From Flavobacteriales bacterium UBA5422 (GTDB lineage: Bacteria; Bacteroidota; Bacteroidia; Flavobacteriales_D; Crocinitomicaceae): a DNA stretch of 8,551 nt. Positions 1-7,400 of this stretch are shown here, one piece after another. The translations under genes and the position numbers were made by a program. The stretch covers positions 394 to 8,944 of the forward strand of contig DHNG01000047.1 in assembly GCA_002409405.1 (NCBI GenBank), given 5' to 3'. The first letter of the stretch is position 1, and each line of letters starts with the position of its first letter. The notes below the pieces were generated by a model. The model saw nothing but the letters and a program-made list of their open reading frames with translations, had not been told where the DNA came from and did no database searches.

Positions 1-1486
1 GAGCCAGGCACCTGTAATTGACTGGCAAAAATCACTGGGTGGTTCTGACAACGAAATCATTTATGCAATCCGGGAAACATCGGATGGAGGCTATATCGCT
101 GCCGGATATACAGAATCAAATGACGGAGATATTACAGGGAACAATGGAGACCGGGATGCCCTGTTGATAAAGTTTGCTGCCAATGGTTCTGTTGTGTGGC
201 ATAAAACGTATGGAGGTACAGGTGCTGAAAATGCACGATCTGTTCTCCAGACAACAGAAGGAGGGTATATTTTTACCGGTTCAACAAGTTCTGCTAACGG
301 AGACGTTTCTTCCAACCACGGGGGGAATGATGTTTGGGTAGTCAAGCTGGATAGCCAGGGAGCGATTGAGTGGGAAAAAACATACGGTGGAATGTATGGC
401 GATGCAGGATTTTCAATTGTTCCGGCTGCTGCAGGAGGATATATTGTCGCAGGACAGTCCAACTCATCCGATGGTGATTTGACAGAGAACAATGGAATGG
501 CAGATTGCTGGGTATTTAAAATCGACGCATCAGGAACGCTTGCATGGCAGGCATCGTTTGGTGGAAGTAACGCCGATTATGGACGTACATTAATCGAAAC
601 ATCAGAAGGGAACATTGTGATGGTTGGTTATTCGGATTCGGCAAATGGAGATTTGACTGAAAATAAAGGAGCGGAAGACGGATGGATTATCAAATTGTCT
701 GGAACAGGAACCCTGATCTGGCAAAAATCAATTGGTGGAAGCGGGTCAGATTATTTGTGGGATGTAATTGAAAGTACAGATGGAGGGTATGTATTGACAG
801 GTTCAACAACTTCCACGAATGGTGATGTTGCTGCGAACAACGGCAGTCTGGATACCTGGATTGTCCAGGTAGATGAACAGGGAGTATTTGAATGGGGACA
901 TACGTTTGGAGGAAGTGAAGCGGAAGAAGGATATAAAATTGTTGAAGTTTCGGCAGGTAACTTTGTCGTTTTCGGAACAGCAGCATCAGCAAACGGAGAT
1001 GTTTCAACCAATCAGGGAGAAATTGATTACTGGATGTTTGCTGTCAATGCAGCAGGAACCATTGAATGGGAAAAAACAATCGGTGGAAGTAGCTGGGACA
1101 TTGCACTGGCAGGTGCTTTGACTTCCGATGGTGGCTTTGTAATTGCAGGAAGTACAAGCTCAAATAGTGGAGATGTGACTGAAAATAACGGTGCTGATGA
1201 CGTGTGGGTTGTAAAGCTGAATCCGCAAGGGCTTGGTATTGCTTCCATGCAACAAAATGAAGTAATCGTTTATCCAACGGTGACAAACGGACCGGTTGTG
1301 ATTCAAAGCGAATCATTGATTGAGCAAGTTACCGTTTATACAATTACGGGGACAGTTGCTTTAACGATTACCGGTCAACCGGCAACACAGGTTTCAATTG
1401 ACGTTTCCGCTTTATCGACAGGGAATTACCTGGTTGAAGTCGTGTCAGGAGCTACAAAAACGACACAGAAAATGATCAGAAAATAA
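1..1486 (+). CDS. Secreted seven-repeat (predicted beta-propeller) protein with T9SS type A sorting domain, 5'-truncated
   Basis: The reading frame is open from base 2 with no start in the window, so the N-terminus is missing. The first visible residues (SQAPVIDW) look like the end of a signal peptide followed at once by repeat 1, so probably only about 20 residues are lost. Seven 58-residue repeats follow. Each begins with a W-x-K-[ST]-x-GG strand, continues with a DGGY[IV]-x-x-G strand, and ends with S-x-x-GD-x-x-x-N-x-G-x-x-D-x-W. The last ~75 residues (from about 1259) resemble the Por_Secre_tail/TIGR04183 T9SS type A domain: a YP-x-x-TNG start, a central V-x-x-x-TG segment, a DVS-x-LS-x-GNYLVEV strand, and a basic end (KMIRK). 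By family knowledge this domain directs export across the outer membrane and is usually removed on attachment to the surface. The binding function is unknown. An internal TTG at 164 is in frame but would delete repeat 1, so I reject it as the start. The gene ends before a strong terminator. Confidence 0.9.
   Translation, partial: SQAPVIDWQKSLGGSDNEIIYAIRETSDGGYIAAGYTESNDGDITGNNGDRDALLIKFAANGSVVWHKTYGGTGAENARSVLQTTEGGYIFTGSTSSANGDVSSNHGGNDVWVVKLDSQGAIEWEKTYGGMYGDAGFSIVPAAAGGYIVAGQSNSSDGDLTENNGMADCWVFKIDASGTLAWQASFGGSNADYGRTLIETSEGNIVMVGYSDSANGDLTENKGAEDGWIIKLSGTGTLIWQKSIGGSGSDYLWDVIESTDGGYVLTGSTTSTNGDVAANNGSLDTWIVQVDEQGVFEWGHTFGGSEAEEGYKIVEVSAGNFVVFGTAASANGDVSTNQGEIDYWMFAVNAAGTIEWEKTIGGSSWDIALAGALTSDGGFVIAGSTSSNSGDVTENNGADDVWVVKLNPQGLGIASMQQNEVIVYPTVTNGPVVIQSESLIEQVTVYTITGTVALTITGQPATQVSIDVSALSTGNYLVEVVSGATKTTQKMIRK
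23..1240 (+). repeat. Seven in-frame 174-bp (58-aa) protein-coding repeats
   Basis: The conserved tryptophan that opens each unit falls at bases 23, 197, 371, 545, 719, 893 and 1067, exactly 174 bases apart each time, with no insertion or deletion. The copies are divergent at DNA level and are conserved mainly as protein. Invariant positions in all seven are the GG after the W-x-x-x-x strand, a GD pair, and the N, G and D of the N-x-G-x-x-D loop. An eighth tryptophan expected at 1241 is replaced by alanine, where the array ends and the linker to the sorting domain begins. The spacing resembles other 55-60 residue beta-propeller-type repeats of bacterial surface proteins. Confidence 0.93.
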
Positions 1487-1511
1487 ATTGAATGCTGATA
1501 GTGAATACAGG

Positions 1512-1543
1512 AAATCGCGGTTATTGAATAGCCGCGATTTTTT
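1512..1543 (+). terminator. Rho-independent terminator of the repeat-protein gene
   Basis: A hairpin with stem AAATCGCGG(TTAT) pairs with (ATAG)CCGCGATTT through 13 base pairs, one of them G-U, around a 3-base loop (TGA at 1525-1527). It is followed directly by a run of six T (1538-1543). It lies 25 bases after the TAA of the upstream gene and before the promoter of the next gene, as expected for the end of a transcription unit. Confidence 0.9.
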
Positions 1544-1623
1544 ATTGTACGTGTAAGGTATACTTACATTATCAAAATCAGTATGCGTTGAAAACCGTTG
1601 CGGTTGAATAAATGAACAGTTAC

Positions 1624-1654
1624 TTGTTATTTTACATAAAATAGATTAGTTTAG
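1624..1654 (+). promoter_or_regulatory. Candidate Bacteroidota-type promoter for the hydrolase operon
   Basis: A TTG at 1624-1626 is followed after 20 bases by TAGTTTAG (1647-1654), which matches the Bacteroidota -7 consensus TAnnTTTG at all but one fixed position. The surrounding 1544-1728 is AT-rich and otherwise shows no gene or RNA structure that I can support. It lies about 75 bases before the hydrolase start, downstream of the terminator, so some promoter is needed here. The exact site is a guess from sequence. Confidence 0.35.
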
Positions 1655-1728
1655 TGTACAATATGCGATCAGAAGAAATTATTCTTTGCAGTAGAAACAA
1701 TAGAAAACACTACTTAACATTCAATTAA

Positions 1729-2907
1729 ATGACAAAAATATTAGTCCTGTTTACAGGGATCAGCATCGTTTTGCTGTCGTGTAAAAAGACCGAAATTACC
1801 TCAGAAGAAAGAGGTACACTGGTTGAGAACAAACAGATTGGCTCCATTGCTAAAAATGATATCAAAGACTTTATTAATGAATACGACGCAAGTGGAATTG
1901 CAATGCACGATGTAGACGTGATCCGAATTTCTTACGTTTCTGAAAGCAAGGGGAAACATGTTAAAACCGATGGTTTACTATTCGTACCAAAGAATGTGGA
2001 TTCAATTTATTTTATCTCCTATTTTCATGGAACACTGATTCCGTTGAACTTGTTCGGAGTTAAAAAGGCCACACCTTCACTTTACAATTTACAAAAAGAA
2101 GATTTTTACGAAGTAAGAAATGTTGCACTGGCATGGGCATCTGCCGGATATACTGTATTCATGCCTGATTACATTGGTTATGGCAGTACGGAAAAAGAAG
2201 AACACCCTTATATTTATTACCCGGAACTGTTCAAGTCATGTATTGACGGAATGAAAGCCTGTAAAACGTATTTTAACACAACAAATCTGGTCTACGATAA
2301 TCGTGTTTTCTTCGGTGGATGGTCGCAGGGAGGAGGAGCCAGCCTTTCAGCACATAAATTCACGCAGGAAGGATATGCGAACGAGTTCCAGGTAGTTGCC
2401 AGTTCAAGTCTGGCCGGTCCGCACGATTGCAAAGAGTTTTTATTTGATGTTTTCAGAAACAAAGACAAGGAGTATCAATTGGTGAATATCTATTCATGGG
2501 CGCTGTATTCGATTAACACGTTTTCAGGTCTGAACCGTCCGAATGATCAGATCTGGACCTACCCGGTTTACGACCAGGCAACAAGTTTCAGCCCACCGTC
2601 CAAAATTCCGGCTCAACTGATCCGGGAAGGATTTATACACAAGTTGCTTTCCGGAGAAGATACAGGAATGCTTGCTGAAATCAATAAAAATGTATTTTCA
2701 GAAGGATGGACACCGACAGGTAAAGTGTTTCTCCACCACGGAGATGCGGATGATGTGGTGCCTTATTTTAATTCGGAACGTGCAAAAACAGGCTTGACGA
2801 ATGCCGGAGGAGATGTTACACTGTATACATATAGTGGTGGAAATCATGTCTCCGAAGTAAAAAATTATGTACTCAATACCCTTGCGGATTTTAATCTTTT
2901 AAAATAA
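1729..2907 (+). CDS. Lipoprotein alpha/beta-hydrolase (secretory lipase/esterase type)
   Basis: Residues 1-17 form a lipoprotein signal peptide ending in LLSC, so the mature protein should begin at lipidated Cys18. The two residues after it are lysines and no clear acidic surface-export signal follows, so inner- or periplasm-facing versus surface location is open. The catalytic features of an alpha/beta-hydrolase are visible. FHGT (about 99-102) is a likely oxyanion segment, G-W-S-Q-G (197-201) is the nucleophile elbow with Ser199, the acid is probably Asp341 in GDADDVVP, and the catalytic His is His373 in GGNH. The whole-chain pattern and the 392-residue length fit the secretory lipase (LIP, PF03583) group, which cleaves lipid or other carboxylic esters. 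The substrate cannot be read from sequence. The ATG is preceded by A-rich sequence, typical of Bacteroidota. The stop overlaps the start of the next gene by one base (TAATG), indicating an operon and likely translational coupling. Confidence 0.85.
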   Translation: MTKILVLFTGISIVLLSCKKTEITSEERGTLVENKQIGSIAKNDIKDFINEYDASGIAMHDVDVIRISYVSESKGKHVKTDGLLFVPKNVDSIYFISYFHGTLIPLNLFGVKKATPSLYNLQKEDFYEVRNVALAWASAGYTVFMPDYIGYGSTEKEEHPYIYYPELFKSCIDGMKACKTYFNTTNLVYDNRVFFGGWSQGGGASLSAHKFTQEGYANEFQVVASSSLAGPHDCKEFLFDVFRNKDKEYQLVNIYSWALYSINTFSGLNRPNDQIWTYPVYDQATSFSPPSKIPAQLIREGFIHKLLSGEDTGMLAEINKNVFSEGWTPTGKVFLHHGDADDVVPYFNSERAKTGLTNAGGDVTLYTYSGGNHVSEVKNYVLNTLADFNLLK

Positions 2908-3755
2908 TGAAAAAACTGCTACTAACAGGTTTGCTGGGAATTTCCTTCGGAACGTTCTCCCAATCGTTGATTCGTCAGGATATGTACTTTAAGAACATGA
3001 ATTACATCAATGCTGCAGCAGGTCTTTCGGATACGAATTTTAACAATGATCTGCAATTGTACATGATCCATCGCTTTGTTCCGAACAGTTCTTATACAAA
3101 AGCACCGAATGTATTTCTCAACTATATTGGTCAGATTGATAAAATTAAAGGGAGTGTTAATGTCGGGTACGTCTACGACCAGTATTCCTTTTTTGACCGC
3201 CATTTACTTCAATTGGGATATGCAACGCATCTGAAAAAGGGAAACCACCAGTTTGATGTAGGATTGAGAGCTGTTATGAACCTCGACTACCTGAAAGACC
3301 GGTCTGTTTATGAAGGAAATGATGTAACGGGTATAAAAAGTACCTATCTTTTGCCAGATCTGGATTTCGGGTTTCAGTACCGAATAAAAGGCTTTACATT
3401 CGGACTGGCAGCCAAAAACCTGTTTCGCAATAATGTGGTAAATACCTATAAACTGTTTGAAAACGAACGTATTTTTTACTCCAACATCTCATACACACAT
3501 TCATTTGGACAGAATTTTCAGTTGTCCATTTTCACACTTCCTGCCTATACGACATCTTTTCAAATCGATTTGGGATTGGATGCCGTATTCTGGAACAGAG
3601 TGGACGTGGCTTACCTCTTCCGCCTGAAAGAATTGAGACATGTTTACAAAGCCTCGGTCAATATTACGAAACGTATTTATACAGGTTTGTCATTTAGTCA
3701 TTCACACCTAACATCTGACTACACAGGTAATTTTATGTTCGGTTACAGGTTTTAA
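2907..3755 (+). CDS. PorP/SprF-family outer-membrane protein (T9SS-associated type)
   Basis: The 282-residue protein starts with a signal peptide (MKKLLLTGLLG..., cleavage probably around FSQ-S at residues 18-20). It then has the PorP/SprF-like layout: a short N-terminal stretch with Q-x-x-x-x-x-N-x-x-x-x-N-A-A-x-G (a variant of the family's N-P-A-x-x-G), followed by alternating aromatic/polar strands such as VNVGYVYDQYSFF and LDFGFQYRIKGFTFGLAAKN, and a terminal Phe (FGYRF) typical of outer-membrane barrels. Length is close to the usual ~300 residues. PorP/SprF proteins are outer-membrane components or accessories of type IX secretion, and paralogues often sit beside the gene whose product they help export or anchor. 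Here the neighbour is a lipoprotein hydrolase without a T9SS sorting domain, so the partnership is unusual. The start overlaps the hydrolase stop by one base, and the next gene begins 2 bases after this stop. This is probably an accessory paralogue rather than the core PorP. Confidence 0.8.
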   Translation: MKKLLLTGLLGISFGTFSQSLIRQDMYFKNMNYINAAAGLSDTNFNNDLQLYMIHRFVPNSSYTKAPNVFLNYIGQIDKIKGSVNVGYVYDQYSFFDRHLLQLGYATHLKKGNHQFDVGLRAVMNLDYLKDRSVYEGNDVTGIKSTYLLPDLDFGFQYRIKGFTFGLAAKNLFRNNVVNTYKLFENERIFYSNISYTHSFGQNFQLSIFTLPAYTTSFQIDLGLDAVFWNRVDVAYLFRLKELRHVYKASVNITKRIYTGLSFSHSHLTSDYTGNFMFGYRF

Positions 3756-3757
3756 GA

Positions 3758-4377
3758 ATGGTAAATAAAGACGAATTACTTGATGCATCTGTCAAAAAGA
3801 AATATGCACTCAAGTATCTTATTGTTCAACAAAAAATGTCGCCTCTGAATCGAATTTTAATTCAATTTAGCTTACTTGCGAGTCTAATTTAATTATATTA
3901 CCTGTTATATTCGGTAACCTCTTTGTAAGTGAGATAAAAATTTATCTGTTTATTTTACTCCCGATCTTCGTCGTTGTCTTACTTGCCGTTTTTAATCGAT
4001 CACTCAATAAGAAAATGAGGGGACGTGAAACAATAGGGTTCATTCAATTTTTTCCACACTATATGCTCATTGAGCAGAACAATCAACGAACAGAGCTGAA
4101 CTATGAGCACATTTTTAGAGTTTATTATTCCAATGGTATGTTGGATGATTATTTTTCTAAAACGCCTCGTTTTATTACACGTCGGTATAAATTTGTTTGT
4201 AAGGAGGGGAGTATTTTTCTCTTCGAATGTGAATGTTTTATTCGCGCCAATTCATATGACCGAAAAAACAAATATCTTCCCGATGTTGAATATGTGATCA
4301 GGAGAATTGTACCTCCGGGGGGAATACATCATAGTAAAAAAGAAATCCGGAAAGAATGGAAACACAAAAAAGCATGA
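3758..4377 (+). pseudogene. Two-helix membrane protein with cytoplasmic tail, interrupted by one frameshift
   Basis: An ATG 2 bases after the PorP/SprF-like stop opens a 44-codon frame ending at TAA 3890-3892, in the middle of a hydrophobic segment (ILIQFSLLASLI). The -1 frame continues the hydrophobic run at once (LIILPVIFGNLF), then gives a second helix (IYLFILLPIFVVVLLAVF) and a soluble tail to 4377. One extra T in the run at 3888-3890 restores a single 206-residue protein. It would have an N-terminal charged ~30 residues, TM1 about 33-56, TM2 about 61-79, and a ~127-residue basic tail that contains Ile/Val/aromatic strands and an ELNYEHI motif and ends in Lys-rich sequence. The tail faintly recalls bacterial PH-like (YcxB-type) domains, but I do not recognise the family with confidence. 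The break may be a real mutation or a homopolymer sequencing error. The tight spacing makes it the third gene of the hydrolase operon. Confidence 0.7.
4015..4377 (+). CDS. Downstream intact fragment of the frameshifted membrane protein
   Basis: If the frameshift is real, this is the largest piece that could be translated alone: 120 residues starting MRGRETIGF, at the first ATG in this frame after the upstream TAG (3868-3870). It contains only the soluble tail and lacks both predicted membrane helices, which lie in the same frame just upstream (3889-4000) with no usable start. That is why I regard it as part of the 3758-4377 gene and not as an independent gene. No function is recognised. It contains three cysteines (VCKEG, ECECF) without a clear metal-site pattern. 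Confidence 0.4.
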   Translation: MRGRETIGFIQFFPHYMLIEQNNQRTELNYEHIFRVYYSNGMLDDYFSKTPRFITRRYKFVCKEGSIFLFECECFIRANSYDRKNKYLPDVEYVIRRIVPPGGIHHSKKEIRKEWKHKKA

Positions 4378-4437
4378 TTTGATTGAATATCTGCCCAATC
4401 GATTTCAAATGCGTCGATGATTCTCTTTCTCTTTTTG

Positions 4438-4445
4438 TACTTTTG
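4438..4445 (+). promoter_or_regulatory. Candidate -7 promoter element of the SNF2 gene
   Basis: TACTTTTG matches the Bacteroidota -7 consensus TAnnTTTG at every fixed position and lies 17 bases before the ATG at 4463. A pyrimidine-rich stretch (4421-4436) precedes it. I see no convincing TTG -33 element at the right distance. The leader would be only about ten bases, so the element is plausible but unproven. Confidence 0.4.
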
Positions 4446-4462
4446 ACTTTTGATTAACACCG

Positions 4463-7400
4463 ATGAATTTCAATTTTCCGCCTTTTGAGTCACTTATTTC
4501 CAATTACACAACGCAAAATAGCAGAAGTGAGGCGGAAGCTGTCGCTGTTCGGGAATTGGAATTACAGGAAGGTGAAATTAAAGCCCGGCTGGAAGATGGA
4601 AGTACCTATGCTGTACACATCAATTTCAACCAAAAAAAAGTACTCACTGCAATTTGTTCCTGTTTGTACAGTCAGGCGGGATATTGTAAACACATCATTC
4701 GTGCACTTACTTATGCAGATGGATTGATGCCGAAACAGGACAAAGAAAAACGAAAAACGGAGGTTCTCCCTTTAATTGCAATCAGAAAAGATAAAACCGG
4801 TTTTGTAATCGAAAATCAAAACCTGCTCCAATTGTCGGAAGAAGAACTTGCGAGTGTTTCTCACGGATTGGAAAAAAACAATACGTGGGGAAACCGGATG
4901 GATTTCCGTGAAGCAAAATTGGGTAGTCAGCGAATCGAAGCGAAGATTCACAAGGGATATAGCGATGAGTGGGGAGTTGTAATTGAGCAATCAAATGCAC
5001 ACATTTTGCTGACGTGCACCTGCTACAATCCTTCCAAAAAACTCTGTGTACATATGCATTTTGCAGTTTCAGAGATCTGGAATACAAAAGAATTACAATT
5101 GCCGTTTAATGAGGGACAGCGATTTGACTTCTTGAGCAAACATGCCGCTAAAATGGGATTGACAGATCTGGGGAATCCGGATGATTTGTTTGAATTGAAG
5201 TTCGACTATGGTCGGATCCATGTCCAATCCAAATACACCTTACTTTCACTCACGGCTTATGAGAAGCAGGAATTGAAACGTCAGTTGATCCCTGAATTTC
5301 AATTTCCCAAAGGAGGAAATACTGAAAAAAAAGAATTTATACTGGTAGAAACATCGAATTACTCCAAAGAATTGGTGTTTACATTGATGGAAGCTCCTGT
5401 GTCAAAGTCGGGAGAAATAAAATCTCCGGTAGATAAAGTCGCATTGCAGGAGAAAATGCGGCACTACACCAGGCAGGAAGAACTTTTGTTTTTTTCAGCG
5501 TTGATGCAACAGGACATATACAAAGGGAAACCTTTTTTATACCAGGATATTGTCAGCAATCCGTTGCAATTTCCGTTTTATTTTCACGCCAATTCATGGG
5601 ACACCAAACGGGTAAATGCCAAAAACCTGGAATTGGTAAAGGTTCAATCGGGCAATCCGGAAGCAACAATCTTTGTACGGCAATCTGGCGATTTTTACGT
5701 GCTTACATGTGAAGTAACCATTGAGAATAAGACATTTCAATCCAAAAATATTCAGTTGTCCGGTTCTTTCTTTCGTTCCGCGGACAAGCTGTTTTTTATC
5801 AATAACGAAACAGTGGTACAGGTACTGCAGTTTTTTAAAAGTAAAAACAACGAAATTTTTATTCATCAGACACAATTTGCTTCGTTTCGGGAAGAATTTT
5901 TGAATCCGCTGGAGCAAAGCGTCACGGTTTCTTACAGTTTTGTAAAAAAAGCGCCGGCAAAGATCATCAAAGAACGCTCATTAAATAAGGTGTCAGAGCA
6001 CCTGATCTACTTATCAGAATCGGATGACTACATTTTAATTACTCCTGTCATCTGCTATGGGGAAGTGGAAGTTGCAGTGCTTTCAAAGCGCACCGTTTAT
6101 ACCGAAAATCCGGATGGAACACTGTATTCTGTTGAACGAAATGAGTCTGCGGAAAGAAGATTTCTCCGGTCGGTACAGGCACAGCATCCGTCGTTTGAAG
6201 AGTTTCCGCAAACAGAGTTCTTTTACCTGCACAAACAAGAATTTTTAGATCAGGGATGGTTCATTGACGCGTTTGAAGAATGGCGAAACAATCAATACGC
6301 AATTCTGGGGTTCAACCAGTTGAAAAACAATCGCTACAATGCACATAAAATGAAAGTGCAGACGCAAATCATTTCAGGAATTGATTGGTTTGATGTGAAA
6401 GTAAATGTGTCGTTTGGAAAGCAGGAGGCAGGATTGAAAGAAATTCAGAAAGCCATTCTCAATAAAACCCGTTTTGTGCAATTAGGAGATGGAACACAAG
6501 GAATATTACCAGATGAATGGATTGAAAAATTCGGACATTATTTTCGTTCCGGAGAAATCAAAGATGATAGCATCCGGACACACAAAAGTAATTTTCAAGT
6601 GATTGATGAGTTATTTGAACGGGAGGTCATTGATCAGGAAGTGCAACTGGAAATAGAGCAATACAAGCAAAAGCTGGCCGATTTTCATTCAATCCGGCAG
6701 GTTGAAGTACCCAAAAAATTAAATGCTACACTACGCGATTACCAGAAAGAAGGACTCAACTGGCTCCATTTTTTAGATGAATTTTCTTTCGGTGGTTGCC
6801 TGGCGGATGACATGGGGCTCGGGAAAACGATCCAGATCATCGCTTATTTTTTAACACAGCATGAAAAAGGGAATACCCAACCCAACCTGGTAATTGTTCC
6901 TACATCCTTGCTCTTCAACTGGCAGCGGGAGATGGATAAATTTGCACCCCACCTGAGGTATACAGCATTGCATGGGACGAACAGGGAAACGCATACAATT
7001 GATTTCAACAACTATGATGTGGTGCTCACAACTTACGGGACATTGTTGTCCGATGTAGAGCAACTGAAGAAACAGCGGTTTAATTGTCTTGTCCTCGATG
7101 AATCTCAGGCGATTAAAAACCCGGATTCAAAACGATACAAGGCTGTACGCTTGTTAAATGCACGGCAACGATTGGTGGTGACAGGTACACCTTTGGAAAA
7201 CAATACCTTTGACCTGTATGCACAGTTGTCATTTGCAATTCCGGGTTTATTGGGAAGTGCCAAACGCTTTGCCGCAGATTATTCGACTCCCATTGATAAA
7301 TTTCAGGATACGGCGCGGGCAAAAGAATTACAGCGGAAAATTCACCCGTTTGTATTGAGACGGACCAAAAAACAAGTAGCAGCAGAACTACCGGAGAAAA

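Noticed and set aside
91..1316. Several open frames on the minus strand across the repeat gene, some proline-rich and repetitive.
   Set aside because: They mirror the 174-base periodicity of the real gene on the + strand, have no own signals, and their proline-rich look is the reverse complement of the Gly/Thr-rich repeat codons.
3886..3892. Programmed -1 ribosomal frameshifting at the T run.
   Set aside because: The zero-frame codons are CTA ATT TAA, which do not form an X-XXY-YYZ slippery heptamer, and I see no strong stimulatory hairpin downstream. A one-base loss or read error is simpler.
4400..4436. Possible terminator between the membrane-protein gene and the SNF2 gene (ATCGA...TCGAT followed by a pyrimidine run).
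   Set aside because: The stem has only 5 base pairs with an 11-base loop, and the T-rich stretch is interrupted by C and not adjacent to the stem.
5594..5917. Minus-strand open frame inside the SNF2 gene.
   Set aside because: It lies entirely within a well-supported coding region, has no start context or homology signal, and is best explained as a chance antisense frame.
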